Numbered from the stretch's first letter, positions 1-9,026 are shown. The stretch: 64,000 nt of DNA from Gordonia sihwensis NBRC 108236 (GCF_000333035.1 NZ_BANU01000011.1:1-64000), one strand, 5' to 3'. Program-made: numbers and translations. The notes: a model not told the origin generated them from the sequence alone.

Positions 1-91
1 CCACCACCGCCGCCCCGCTCGCCCACCCACCCCACCCCATCGAGCAGTTTTCGAGAAGCATCGCGAACCGTGCACTCGTAGCGTCAGTCGT

Positions 92-766
92 ATGACGAAC
101 ATCAACACACTCACCCTGCAGGTCGCCGACGTCGAGGCGGCGAAGTCCTTCTACGACGAGGCGTTCGGGATCGGCGACCGTCTGCGCTTCGAACAGGCCA
201 CGCCGCCGACGTCGGGCTTCCGCGGATTCGTGATCTCCCTCGTGGTCGCCGACCCCGCGGTCGTCGATTCCTTCATCGAACCGGCGATCACGGCGGGCGC
301 GCGCGTCGTCAAGCCCGCCAAGAAGTCGTTCTGGGGATACGGCGGTGTGCTTCAGGCACCGGACGGCACCCTGTGGAAGATCGCGGCGTCGTCGAAGAAG
401 TCCACCGGTGCGCCCTTGCGCGTGGTCGACTCCCTGGTACTGCTGCTCGGCACCTCCGACATCACCGCCAGCAAAGCCTTCTACGTCGACCACGGGCTCA
501 CGGTGGCGAAGAGCTACGGCCGCAAGTACGTCGAGTTCGAGGCCGCCGACGGCGCCGTCACCCTCGCCCTGTACGGCAGGAAGGGCGCGGCGAAGGACGC
601 GGGTGTGCCGCCGGAGGGCAGCGGTTCGCACCGGCTCGTCGTCGGTTCCGATGCCGACGCATTCGTCGATCCCGACGGTTTCGCCTGGTCACCGGCGAGT
701 CTGACATCGGGTCAGCCGCTGTCGGCGCAACCTCGCCGTGCCGACGCCGGAGGGGCCACGGCCTGA
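92..766 (+). CDS. VOC (glyoxalase/bleomycin-resistance) family protein
   Basis: A 224-residue protein with two vicinal-oxygen-chelate-like halves. The first (about residues 4-100) has the pattern LTLQVADVEAAKSFYDEAFG and ends in APDGTLWKIA. The second (about 110-205) has LVLLLGTSDITASKAFYVDH and ends in DPDGFAWSP. Such paired modules normally form one metal-binding pocket in glyoxalases, extradiol dioxygenases and resistance proteins, but the substrate cannot be read from the sequence. The family is clear; whether the metal ligands are complete is uncertain. It is probably transcribed alone, because lon follows after an 80-nt gap with its own operator. Confidence 0.85.
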   Translation: MTNINTLTLQVADVEAAKSFYDEAFGIGDRLRFEQATPPTSGFRGFVISLVVADPAVVDSFIEPAITAGARVVKPAKKSFWGYGGVLQAPDGTLWKIAASSKKSTGAPLRVVDSLVLLLGTSDITASKAFYVDHGLTVAKSYGRKYVEFEAADGAVTLALYGRKGAAKDAGVPPEGSGSHRLVVGSDADAFVDPDGFAWSPASLTSGQPLSAQPRRADAGGATA

Positions 767-812
767 TCGCCCAGGGCGAACACCGTTCCGGAACAAACAA
801 AGGGCACCCTCG

Positions 813-833
813 GTTGAGTCGAGCAGACTGAAC
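813..833. promoter_or_regulatory. HAIR-like HspR operator upstream of lon
   Basis: The sequence is GTTGAGT-N7-ACTGAAC. The HspR-associated inverted repeat consensus is CTTGAGT-N7-ACTCAAG, giving 6/7 and 5/7 matches with the correct 7-nt spacing. It lies 12 nt before the lon start codon. HspR is encoded in this window, and Streptomyces lon is a known HspR target, so heat-shock control of lon is a reasonable inference. Confidence 0.55.
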
Positions 834-845
834 TTTGGAGGTGTG

Positions 846-3290
846 ATGTCTGAGAACATTTCCGTTCCCGTGCTGTTCGTTCCCGATCTCGTGGTGCTGC
901 CCGGGATGGTGGTGCCCGTGCCGCTCGACGATGCCGCGCAGGCCGCCGTCGACGCGGCCCGCGCGAGCGACAGCGCAGAACCCGGTGCGGGCAAGATCCT
1001 GATCGCCCCGCGCCTCGACGACCACTACCCGACACACGGCGTGATCGCCTCGGTGGTGCAGGTCGGTCGCATGCAGGGCCGAGACGGCCACGTCGCGGTG
1101 ATCCGCGGCGAGCAGCGCGCACACATCGGTGCCGGAACCACCGGTCCGGGTGCGGCGCTGTGGGTGGAGGTGGAGCTGGTTGAGGAGACCGAACCCACCG
1201 AGACCACCCGCGAACTGGCCGCCGAGTACCGCAAGGTGGTGCTCGCGATGCTGCAGCGCCGGGAGGCGTGGCAGGTGATCGACGCCGTCAACCGCCTCAC
1301 CGATCCGTCCGCGCTCGCCGATACCTCGGGCTACGCGTCGTGGATCAGCGATGAGCGCAAGCGTCGGTTGCTGGAGACCGAGAACGTCGACGAGCGGCTG
1401 CGGCTGTTGATCGACTGGACCGGGGAGCACCTGGCGGAGACAGAGGTCAGCGACAAGATCGCGGCCGACGTGCGCGAGGGCATGGAGAAGACGCAGAAGG
1501 AGTTCCTCCTGCGCCAGCAGCTCAACGCCATTCGCAAGGAACTCGGGGAGGACGAGCCGGACGGTGCCGAGGACTACCGGACTCGCGTCGAGGGCGCCGA
1601 TCTGCCCGAGAAGGTCCGTGAGGCCGCTCTTCGGGAGGTCGGGAAGCTCGAGCGAGGAAGTGATCAGAGCCCCGAATCCGGCTGGATCCGGACCTGGCTC
1701 GACACGGTGCTCGACCTTCCGTGGTCGGTCCGGACCGACGATTCGACCGACCTGATCGAGGCAAGGGAGATCCTCGACGCCGACCATCACGGTCTGGAGG
1801 ACGTGAAGGACCGGATCGTCGAGTACCTGGCGGTCCGCGCCCGGCGTGCCGAACGCGGATTGTCGGTGGTGGGCGGTCGCGGTTCCGGTGCGGTGATGGT
1901 GTTGGCCGGACCTCCCGGGGTCGGTAAGACGTCGCTCGGCGAGTCGGTGGCCCGCGCGCTCGGTCGCAAGTTCGTCCGCGTGGCGCTCGGCGGTGTCCGC
2001 GATGAGGCCGAGATCCGCGGTCACCGCCGCACCTACGTGGGCGCGCTGCCCGGACGGATCGTCCGTGCCATCGGCGAAGCCGGTTCGATGAATCCCGTCG
2101 TCCTGCTCGACGAGATCGACAAGGTGGGCTCTGACTACCGTGGCGACCCCGCGGCGGCGCTTCTGGAAGTCCTGGACCCGGCGCAGAACCACACGTTCCG
2201 CGACCACTATCTGGATCTGGACCTGGACCTTTCGGACGTGGTCTTTCTCGCTACCGCGAACGTGGTGGAGAACATTCCGTCGGCGCTGCTGGATCGTATG
2301 GAGCTGGTCACGATCGACGGCTATACCGAGGACGACAAGGTCGCCATCGCGCGTGACTACCTGGTTCCGCGACAGCTGGAGCGGGCTGCGCTCACGGCGG
2401 ACGAGGTGAGTGTCACCGAGGGCGCCTTGCGTGAGATCGCCGCGAACTACACCCGTGAGCCGGGTGTTCGGCAGTTCGAGCGGATGCTGGCGAAGGTGGC
2501 GCGGAAGGTCGCGGTGCAGGCCGGCGCCGGGAGCGAAGCGAGCGGGCCGGATTCGCACGGCGCCGGGAGCGTAGCGAGCGGGCCGGATTCGCACGGCGCC
2601 GGGAGCGTAGCGAGCGGGCCGATCGTCGTCGACGAGACTGCGCTGGTGGAGTACCTCGGGCGACCGCGGTTCACTCCGGAAACCGCCGAGCGCACCGAGG
2701 TTCCGGGCGTCGCCACCGGTCTGGCCGTGACGGGAATGGGTGGCGACGTGCTGTTCATCGAGGCGCTGAAAGCGGCGGGCACGTCGGAGAAGGGCGAGCA
2801 CGCGGCCGGACCGCAGCTGAAGCTGACGGGCCAGCTGGGTGATGTGATGAAGGAGTCGGCGCAGATCGCGCTCTCGTACGTGCAGGCGCACGCCGCCGAT
2901 TTCGGCATCGATCCGGCTGATCTCAACGGCACGGTGCACATCCACTTCCCGGCCGGTGCGGTTCCTAAGGACGGACCGTCCGCGGGTGTCACGATGGTGA
3001 CCGCGTTGGTGTCGATGCTGACCGGCCGGCGGGTGCGCAGCGATGTCGGCATGACCGGCGAGGTGACCCTGAACGGGCGCGTGCTGCCGATCGGCGGCGT
3101 GAAGCAGAAGCTGCTCGCCGCGCAACGGAACGGGTTGAAGACGGTCTTCATCCCGCAGCGCAACGAGGCCGATCTGGACGAGGTTCCGGCCGAGGTGCTC
3201 GAGGCGCTCGAGGTGAAGCCGATGACGGATGTCGCGGTGATCGTCTCGGAGGCCCTTGAGCCTGTGGAACAGGCGCGCGCCGCGGCGTGA
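846..3290 (+). CDS. lon: ATP-dependent Lon protease (endopeptidase La)
   Basis: An 814-residue cytoplasmic AAA+ serine protease for misfolded and regulatory proteins. The N-terminal substrate-binding domain occupies about residues 1-200. The Walker A motif GPPGVGKT is at 355-362, and the Walker B region is VVLLDEIDKVG. The protease domain has the Ser-Lys dyad: S712 in DGPSAG and K755 in GGVKQK, spaced 43 residues apart as in E. coli Lon. The ATG at 846 is chosen because TTTGGAGGTG sits just upstream and the protein then begins at the conserved N-terminal domain. Residues about 560-592 are an unusual 12-residue repeat (GAGSVASGPDSH) between the AAA+ lid and the protease domain, encoded by 36-bp DNA repeats. 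A HAIR-like operator precedes the gene. Confidence 0.97.
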   Translation: MSENISVPVLFVPDLVVLPGMVVPVPLDDAAQAAVDAARASDSAEPGAGKILIAPRLDDHYPTHGVIASVVQVGRMQGRDGHVAVIRGEQRAHIGAGTTGPGAALWVEVELVEETEPTETTRELAAEYRKVVLAMLQRREAWQVIDAVNRLTDPSALADTSGYASWISDERKRRLLETENVDERLRLLIDWTGEHLAETEVSDKIAADVREGMEKTQKEFLLRQQLNAIRKELGEDEPDGAEDYRTRVEGADLPEKVREAALREVGKLERGSDQSPESGWIRTWLDTVLDLPWSVRTDDSTDLIEAREILDADHHGLEDVKDRIVEYLAVRARRAERGLSVVGGRGSGAVMVLAGPPGVGKTSLGESVARALGRKFVRVALGGVRDEAEIRGHRRTYVGALPGRIVRAIGEAGSMNPVVLLDEIDKVGSDYRGDPAAALLEVLDPAQNHTFRDHYLDLDLDLSDVVFLATANVVENIPSALLDRMELVTIDGYTEDDKVAIARDYLVPRQLERAALTADEVSVTEGALREIAANYTREPGVRQFERMLAKVARKVAVQAGAGSEASGPDSHGAGSVASGPDSHGAGSVASGPIVVDETALVEYLGRPRFTPETAERTEVPGVATGLAVTGMGGDVLFIEALKAAGTSEKGEHAAGPQLKLTGQLGDVMKESAQIALSYVQAHAADFGIDPADLNGTVHIHFPAGAVPKDGPSAGVTMVTALVSMLTGRRVRSDVGMTGEVTLNGRVLPIGGVKQKLLAAQRNGLKTVFIPQRNEADLDEVPAEVLEALEVKPMTDVAVIVSEALEPVEQARAAA
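2523..2620 (+). repeat. 36-bp tandem repeat inserted in frame in lon
   Basis: About 2.7 direct copies of a 36-bp unit (2523-2558, 2559-2594, 2595-2620), each starting GGCGCCGGGAGCG and containing AGCGAGCGGGCC. Copies differ only at GAAGCGA versus GTAGCGA. The unit is a multiple of three, so the lon frame stays open and gains the peptide GAGSVASGPDSH per copy. It sits in the inter-domain linker. The GAGCGAAGCGA core resembles the larger repeats at 33.7 kb and 50.5 kb. Confidence 0.9.
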
Positions 3291-3295
3291 TGAGA

Positions 3296-3345
3296 ATTTT
3301 TGGCTCCCGGACGGGTCTCACAGGCCTGTCCGGGAGCCAGAGTTT
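3296..3345. terminator. Bidirectional terminator between lon and the convergent gene
   Basis: Stem TGGCTCCCGGAC (3301-3312) with GTCCGGGAGCCA (3328-3339), flanked by AATTTT on the left and GTTTT on the right. It can serve lon from the left and the convergent minus-strand gene from the right. It shares the TGGCTCCCGGA arm with the hairpin at 4335-4383. Confidence 0.85.
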
Positions 3346-4296
3346 TCAGAGGAGTTCGGCGCGGCGGGCGGCGAGGGCATTGGCTAGCTCGCGCATGCAG
3401 TCGCCGGGCGCCAGATTGAGCTGCTTCCACGAGTAGGCCAGCGGGATCCAGCCGAGGCAGGCGATCGAGTTCGCCTTCGCGAGATCGCGGTTCCACCGGT
3501 CCTCGTGCCGATGGAAGGCGTAGCCGTGGATCTCCACGCCGACGCGCTCGGCGGGCCAGGCGAAGTCCCACGGCCGACCGCAGATCGGGAACTGCTGCTT
3601 CCATCCGGTGATCTGTTCGCTGCGGAGCATCCGCACGAAGAGTCGTTCGGCCTCGGACTCCGAGCCGTCGGCGGAGACACCCAGCAGCTTGCGCACTCGG
3701 GCGAGTCCGTGGACGCCGCGGTTCCGGTCCAGCGCGGCGACCAGTTCGGGCACGGTCACCACGCGCTTCTGAATCATCCGATCGAGGAAGACCAGACCCT
3801 CCTCGTGTTCTGACGCCGCGCCGAGAACCGAGAGCGCGGTGCCGGTCACCTGGATTCCGCGGACCTCGGTGATGTCTTCGTGCGGGTAGGTGCGCCGCTT
3901 GAGGTCGGCAGCCACCCCGCAGGTCGCATTCGGCTTCGCCGAGCGCGGCACCGCGGCGGTGATCGGTCCGGGAACGTCCCGGACCAGGCCGTGCCACCAG
4001 GCGGCAGCGGTGCGATCGATGGTGGCCGCCCTCGCGTGCGCGACCACGCGTATCCGCGCGGCGGCCTCCAGCGGGTGGGCGAGGGAGAGGAAGACTTCGC
4101 GGGCCTGCCGTATCCACAGGCCTCGCTCCACCTGCGAACGGATCTGGCCCACGGTGAGTCCGCAGGCCAGTGCTTGTCCGGTGGTGATCACGCCGTCGTG
4201 AGCGGCGAGATGGTGTGCGACCGCGATCTCCGGATGCTCCGACCACCGGCTGTTCGCCCGACGATCGGCTGTCGACTGTGCTTTCCCCACCTTCAA
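3346..4296 (-). CDS. AbiEi-like / DUF559 domain protein
   Basis: A 316-residue protein. Residues about 20-75 (HHLAAHDGVITTGQALACGL) resemble the winged-helix 'type IV TA system AbiEi antitoxin' N-terminal domain. The C-terminal 100 residues contain DFAWPAERVGVEIHGYAFH, the layout of DUF559/Vsr-like nuclease-fold domains. No AbiEii nucleotidyltransferase toxin lies beside it, so it is not evidently half of a toxin-antitoxin pair. Such stand-alone AbiEi-DUF559 proteins are common and usually uncharacterised in actinobacteria. The gene is monocistronic and bracketed by two related hairpin terminators. The ATG at 4296 gives the full N-terminal domain. Confidence 0.7.
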   Translation of the reverse strand: MKVGKAQSTADRRANSRWSEHPEIAVAHHLAAHDGVITTGQALACGLTVGQIRSQVERGLWIRQAREVFLSLAHPLEAAARIRVVAHARAATIDRTAAAWWHGLVRDVPGPITAAVPRSAKPNATCGVAADLKRRTYPHEDITEVRGIQVTGTALSVLGAASEHEEGLVFLDRMIQKRVVTVPELVAALDRNRGVHGLARVRKLLGVSADGSESEAERLFVRMLRSEQITGWKQQFPICGRPWDFAWPAERVGVEIHGYAFHRHEDRWNRDLAKANSIACLGWIPLAYSWKQLNLAPGDCMRELANALAARRAELL

Positions 4297-4334
4297 TTAG
4301 ACGCACGTGCCGGGCTATCGGTTCCGGTCTGCAA

Positions 4335-4383
4335 AATTTTGGCTCCCGGAACGGTCTGTGAGACCGTTCCGGGAGCCAAAATT
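4335..4383. terminator. Perfect 23-bp hairpin terminator
   Basis: AATTTTGGCTCCCGGAACGG and three more bases pair perfectly with their complement across a 3-nt GTG loop, with A and T runs at the two ends. It lies just past the stop of the minus-strand membrane-protein gene and upstream of the AbiEi-like gene, so it terminates the former. Its arm matches the terminator at 3296-3345. Confidence 0.9.
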
Positions 4384-4392
4384 CTCGGCGGG

Positions 4393-6366
4393 TCAGTGCG
4401 CGGGTTCCTCGGAGGTGAATCGCTGCGCGTAAGCCACGCCGAGCGAGAGCAGAACCAGTCCGGCGACGATGAAGGCGATCACCCGGAACATTCCGTCGAG
4501 GGCGGCGAGATCGAACAGGAAGAGTTTCGCGACCGCCGCGGCGATCACCGACAATCCCGTGGCGAGGGTAAGGGTGCGGCTCGCTCCCTGCAGCCTCCGC
4601 GCCCACATCAGGGCCGCGGCGGCGGAGCCGAACCAGACGAGGGTCGCCGCGAGGTGACCGGCGCGGAATCCGGTGGTCGAGCCTCCGGTGGCGACTCCGG
4701 CGACGCCGACGCACAGTTCGGTGGTGAGCCACAGGCCGATGAGGCCGCCGATCAGCCAGATCTGTTGTGCGCGGCTCGGCGCTGCGGTGCCCCATTCGCG
4801 GGCCAGCACCATGGTGGCGGCCAGGCCGAGGAGTGAGCCGACGAGGAGGGTCGCGTGGACCGAGTCACTCAGCCCGCCGGGATACAGGAGCTGTTGCGCC
4901 CCGCCCGTCTCCAGCAGCGACGACAGTCCGAGGCCCGCGAACACGGTGGCCGCGATCCGCACTGCGCCCCGCAGATCGTCGGCCCAACGGGCCGCGAGAC
5001 CCATGATCACCGCACCTGCCAGGAAGCCGAGCGAGATCGTGGAGGCGTCGAGTGCGACTCCGAGCGCCATCGAGATCAGCACCGCTCCTGCGGCCAGCCA
5101 CACCACCCGGCAGACGAAGGGCACCGACGCCGGTCCGCGGGTAGCCACCGCGGCGACGACGAAGAGCACGGCGCCCAATCCGATCACCGCCGTCGACGAT
5201 CCGGCCCCGGCGGTCCACTGACCTGCGATCATCGGCAGCGGGATCGCCGCGGCCACCGAAGTGAGTCCGAGCACCACGGCGCGACTGCTTGCGGGCGCCA
5301 GCATGATCGCCGAGCAGAGCGCCAGGGCGAGCCCGGTGAGCGCGGTGACCGCAAGGAACCACGCAGGGCCGTCGCCGATCACCACGAACACGGTCATCGG
5401 AAGCGTGGTGGCGACAGTGTTGACGACGAACAGCGGGGTCCAGTCCCGACCGGCCTGCAGCCACAGGGTGGCCGCCGCGTACGTCAGCATGAAGCAGACC
5501 AGGAGTTCGTCGACGCCGCCCGCGACCACCGGCGCGAAGACCAGCAGCGGCACCGACACCATGAGTGCGAGCGCCTGACTGTCCCACCGGTGCGCCGACC
5601 ACAGTCCGCCGCCGCCGATCAGTGCGCCGGCGACCAGCGCTGCCGACTCCGGCAGCCAGCCGTAGATCGCGGTGGCGGCGAGGACGTCGAGTAGGGCCGC
5701 GGCGACGCCGGTCGCGACCAGGGCGACGGCGCCGGGACGCTTCTCGGGTCGGCGTCCGACCCGCGATCCGACGCCGACCAGTGCGGCGGCGAAGACCGCG
5801 CCGCCGGCGACGCGAAGCTCGGGCCGGAGCAGACCGGCCTGTGCGGCCAGAACCAGCAGCAGCACGATCCCGATCAGCGTGATCGCGACGCCGACCGCCG
5901 CCAGAACCCGGCCGACCAGCCCGCGTTCGGCGGCGTCGGAGAGTCGTTTGCCGAGGCTGGGCGCCGGCGTGGCCGGCGGTGCCGGGAACGGGCGCGGAGC
6001 GTACGACGGCGGGCCGTATGGAGGAGGCGGGTAGGGCTGCGGGGCGTACGACGGGACCCCGTACGACTGGGGACCGAAGGGCTGTCGCGTGAACGGCGTG
6101 CCCACCGTCGGCGGCACCGTCGCGTACTGCAAATGCGGCTGCGGCTCAGGCTGCGGCTGGGGCTCAGGCTCAGGCTGGGGCGCGGGCTGCGGTCCCGTCG
6201 CCGCGACCGGGGGCGCATCCGCGTCCTGCGGCGTCTCCGACTCTCGGGCGAGCGACGCGGTGAACGCCTCGAAGTCGGCCGACACCGCCGACATCCGGCC
6301 CGCGATGCTCTTCAGCTCGTCGCCGAGGCGGGCCGCCGCGACTGCTGGATCGTTGTTGTTCGTCAT
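4393..6366 (-). CDS. DUF2339-like polytopic membrane protein
   Basis: A 657-residue integral membrane protein. The cytoplasmic N-terminus (about 1-55) is followed by a Pro/Gln/Tyr-rich low-complexity stretch (about 55-145, with PQPEPEPQPQPEP and repeated SYAPQPYPPPPYG). The rest is about 20 hydrophobic segments. This size and layout fit the DUF2339 family, whose function is unknown. The ATG at 6366 (MTNNND) is preferred over one 12 codons upstream because GGAAGG precedes it. It ends next to a perfect terminator. Function is not assigned. Confidence 0.7.
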   Translation of the reverse strand: MTNNNDPAVAAARLGDELKSIAGRMSAVSADFEAFTASLARESETPQDADAPPVAATGPQPAPQPEPEPQPQPEPQPHLQYATVPPTVGTPFTRQPFGPQSYGVPSYAPQPYPPPPYGPPSYAPRPFPAPPATPAPSLGKRLSDAAERGLVGRVLAAVGVAITLIGIVLLLVLAAQAGLLRPELRVAGGAVFAAALVGVGSRVGRRPEKRPGAVALVATGVAAALLDVLAATAIYGWLPESAALVAGALIGGGGLWSAHRWDSQALALMVSVPLLVFAPVVAGGVDELLVCFMLTYAAATLWLQAGRDWTPLFVVNTVATTLPMTVFVVIGDGPAWFLAVTALTGLALALCSAIMLAPASSRAVVLGLTSVAAAIPLPMIAGQWTAGAGSSTAVIGLGAVLFVVAAVATRGPASVPFVCRVVWLAAGAVLISMALGVALDASTISLGFLAGAVIMGLAARWADDLRGAVRIAATVFAGLGLSSLLETGGAQQLLYPGGLSDSVHATLLVGSLLGLAATMVLAREWGTAAPSRAQQIWLIGGLIGLWLTTELCVGVAGVATGGSTTGFRAGHLAATLVWFGSAAAALMWARRLQGASRTLTLATGLSVIAAAVAKLFLFDLAALDGMFRVIAFIVAGLVLLSLGVAYAQRFTSEEPAH

Positions 6367-6450
6367 GCCTTCCAGCGTCGCGGTGCGGCGCCTCGCGGAC
6401 ATGCGCAGAATTACGCAGAAGGTGTGGGGAGTTGGCCGTGGGGTCGGCGG

Positions 6451-7101
6451 TTACTCCTGGTCGAGGCCGTGCTCGATCGCGTATCGCGCCAACTCCACCC
6501 GGTTGCCGAGCTGCAGCTTCCGCAGCGCGGCGCCGACGTGGTTCTCGACGGTGCGCGGACTGATCGACAGCCGCGTCGCGATCTGCCGCGACGACAGCCC
6601 CTTCGCGACATGCCGCAGCACCTCCGTCTCGCGCTGCGTCAGCGTCGGTGCGTCGGGTTCGGGCGAGCGGGCGATCCGCCGGTACTCGCCGAGTACCAGT
6701 CCGGCGAGGCCGGGAGTGAACACGGCCTGCCCGTCGCCCGTCGCGCGGACGGCCGCGACCAACTCCGACCGCTGCGCGCTCTTCACCAGATACCCGGTGG
6801 CCCCGGCCTTGATGGCCTCGAGCACGTCGTCGCGCTCGTCGGACGCCGAGAGGACCAGCACGTGCGCGCCGGGGTGCGCCGCGAGGACGGCCGCGGTCGC
6901 TTCGGCACCCGAGCCGTCGGGCATCTGCATGTCCATCAGGACGACGTCGGGCCGCACCGCCGCGGCACGCGCGGCCGCGCTCGCGCAGCCGTCGGCGGTG
7001 GCGACGACGTCGAAGCCCTCCTCCGACAGGTCGCGCGCCACGCCCTCTCGCCACATCGGGTGGTCGTCGACCACCATCACGCGCAGTGCGGCATCGCTCA
7101 T
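6451..7101 (-). CDS. NarL/FixJ-type response regulator
   Basis: A 216-residue DNA-binding response regulator. The receiver domain (about 5-125) has acidic residues D12/D13, the phospho-acceptor D57 in VVLMDMQMPDG, and the conserved lysine in GYLVKSAQ. The C-terminal LuxR-type HTH (about 150-212) has LTQRETEVLRHVAKGLSSRQ. The ATG at 7101 overlaps the kinase stop by ATGA, which fixes the start and implies translational coupling. Its partner is the upstream histidine kinase; target genes cannot be read from the sequence. Confidence 0.93.
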   Translation of the reverse strand: MSDAALRVMVVDDHPMWREGVARDLSEEGFDVVATADGCASAAARAAAVRPDVVLMDMQMPDGSGAEATAAVLAAHPGAHVLVLSASDERDDVLEAIKAGATGYLVKSAQRSELVAAVRATGDGQAVFTPGLAGLVLGEYRRIARSPEPDAPTLTQRETEVLRHVAKGLSSRQIATRLSISPRTVENHVGAALRKLQLGNRVELARYAIEHGLDQE

Positions 7102-8294
7102 CGGGACTGCGCCTCTCTTTCGCCGGCCGGGACCGTCAGCTCCCATTCTGTCCCGGCACCGGGCGCCGACTCCAGCCGAGCGGTGCCGCCGAGTGCCTCG
7201 ATCCGCCCGATGATCGACCGCGAGATCCCCATCCGCCCTTCCTTCACCGCCGCCGACAGCCGGCCGGGCTCGATCCCCACACCGTCGTCGCGGACGCTGA
7301 CGACGATCTCGGTGTCGAGGTCTTCCAGCAGGACGAAGGCGTGCGCGTCGCCGCCCGCGTGGCGTTCGACGTTGTCGAGGATGTTGCCGACCGCGGCGAG
7401 CACCTCGCCGGCGACCGCGGCGTCGATCAGGACCCGCTCGCCGGGTGTGCTGACCCGAACACGGTCGGTCGCCAGGGCGCGCAGGCCCGGTCCGAGGTCG
7501 AGGAGGGCGCCCCCGTCTGCCACCGGCGCCGGCGTCGCCGCGATGAGCTGCCGCAGCACGCGTTCCTGTTCGGCCGCCAGACTCGCGAGTTCGTCAGTGG
7601 GACCGCCGATCTCGCGCCCGCGACGAGCGATCAGGGCGAGGACCTGCAGCACGCCGTCGTGCACCTCGCGGGCGAGCCGTTCGCGTTCGGCCGATGCCGC
7701 GGCGAGTTCGACGGCCGCGGTGAGCCGGGAATGCATCAGTCGGGCGCGGGAGGCGGCCATGCCGAGGGCGATCGACGCGGCGGCGAGCAGGATGGCCGTC
7801 GCGTTGCGTCCGAAGTTCAGCAGGAATTCGCCCTTGACGTAGTAGTTCGTCAGTCCGATCACCGCTGCGGCCGCGAAACCCCAGCGCGCCCCGCCGAGCA
7901 ACGCCGCGGACAGTGCGGCGTTCGTCATCCAGAGAGTGGTGGGCCAGGTCTGGTTGTCGGCGATCCACTGGCCGGAGGCGACGAACTCGGTCGAGAGCAT
8001 CATCGCGGCCGACACGATCACCTCGCTCGCGACGAACCACCGGCGGCGACCGAATCCGGCGAGGTAGCCGGTGGTCCACCAGATGTTGGCCGCGGTCAGG
8101 ACGGCGAACAGGATCCAGGTGACGGCGGGATGTTCCAGGTCGCCGTTGATCGCGACCTGGAAACCGAGTGCGTAGACGAAGGCGACGAGACGGAAGATCT
8201 GCGCCGCCCGCCACATGGGGCCGACTGGGTCGGCGTCGTCCAGACCCCGCCAGAGGGCGGTGGGATCGGCGGCGGGCAGGGCGCGGCGGTCCAC
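7098..8294 (-). CDS. MacS/DUF5931-like sensor histidine kinase
   Basis: A 398-residue membrane sensor kinase. Five to six hydrophobic segments lie within about residues 30-180. The phospho-acceptor is H212 in the HisKA_3-type box REVHDGVLQ. The C-terminal HATPase domain (about 290-390) has NILDNVERHAGG (N box) and DDGVGIEPGR (G1). The membrane part with few extracytoplasmic residues fits the DUF5931/MacS group found in mycolic-acid actinobacteria, suggesting it senses a membrane-associated signal. The GTG at 8294 is the first start; a shorter form from an internal ATG near 8216 is possible. It is coupled to the response regulator by a 4-nt overlap. Confidence 0.9.
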   Translation of the reverse strand: MDRRALPAADPTALWRGLDDADPVGPMWRAAQIFRLVAFVYALGFQVAINGDLEHPAVTWILFAVLTAANIWWTTGYLAGFGRRRWFVASEVIVSAAMMLSTEFVASGQWIADNQTWPTTLWMTNAALSAALLGGARWGFAAAAVIGLTNYYVKGEFLLNFGRNATAILLAAASIALGMAASRARLMHSRLTAAVELAAASAERERLAREVHDGVLQVLALIARRGREIGGPTDELASLAAEQERVLRQLIAATPAPVADGGALLDLGPGLRALATDRVRVSTPGERVLIDAAVAGEVLAAVGNILDNVERHAGGDAHAFVLLEDLDTEIVVSVRDDGVGIEPGRLSAAVKEGRMGISRSIIGRIEALGGTARLESAPGAGTEWELTVPAGEREAQSR

Positions 8295-8410
8295 GGTTCA
8301 GAACTGCCGGTCGCGGAACGGGGACGTCGTCATGGCTCCATCTAACAAGGGGCGCGTCACAGCGGCGACGGCTCTCGACGTTTCGTCGGTCGGAGTCGAC
8401 CTCCTGATCG

Positions 8411-9019
8411 ATGTCCTACGCTCGGCACGTGATCTTCTGGCCGCGACGACGGCGCCGCCCGCCGGCGCAGCAGCCTTCGCGGGTGCCGTTGCCCGGACTG
8501 TGGTCGCGCGGCGTGGAGTTCGGCGACGACGCCCTGACCTTCGTCGACTACGTTCACCCGGCGGCCTCGGTGTGTGCCGAGCCGGTGCTGTCGGTGGGCG
8601 GGATTCGCGACGTCGACCCGGCTGGATTCCCGCCGGAGATCCGCACGACGGCGGGCGAGACGCTGTTCGTGTCCAAGCTGCGTGAGGGCGACCTCCGGCA
8701 GTTCGCCGAGCGTCACCGGATTCCGCAGATCGCCCGCCCCGACATCTGGATGCGGCTGCTCGAGCCCTTTCTCGACACTACGATCGGCCACGGTCGGCAG
8801 GCCGATACCGACGGCTGGCTGCGGGAGCGCGGGTTCTCGGAGGCGGAGATCGCTCGGGCCCGCGCCCGCGTGGGACCGATGATGACCGCCTACAACGAGC
8901 TCCTGTGGGAGTGGGAGGATCTGAACCTCTCCGACCTCGTTCTGGCCTCCGCATCCAGTCCCGACGCGGGTCTGTATTGGTGGGCGATGGGGATCGCCGA
9001 CCGCGCGGCCGTCGAGTAG
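8411..9019 (+). CDS. Hypothetical protein
   Basis: A 202-residue protein with no family recognised. It begins with an Arg/Pro-rich segment (PRRRRRPPAQQP), followed by a soluble mixed alpha/beta region. It has no signal peptide and no membrane segment. The C-terminal half is rich in Glu and Trp (LLWEWEDLNLSDLV). It is transcribed away from the histidine-kinase pair across a 116-nt gap and convergent with the SnoaL-like gene. The start is uncertain: a GTG six codons inside the ATG at 8411 is equally possible. Confidence 0.6.
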   Translation: MSYARHVIFWPRRRRRPPAQQPSRVPLPGLWSRGVEFGDDALTFVDYVHPAASVCAEPVLSVGGIRDVDPAGFPPEIRTTAGETLFVSKLREGDLRQFAERHRIPQIARPDIWMRLLEPFLDTTIGHGRQADTDGWLRERGFSEAEIARARARVGPMMTAYNELLWEWEDLNLSDLVLASASSPDAGLYWWAMGIADRAAVE

Positions 9020-9026
9020 GGCGGGT

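Noticed and set aside
558-3125. Open frame of 855 codons opposite lon
   Set aside because: Antisense shadow; Lon is recognised with complete catalytic residues.
3346-4296. Toxin-antitoxin pair
   Set aside because: The AbiEi-like domain is present but no AbiEii toxin gene is adjacent.
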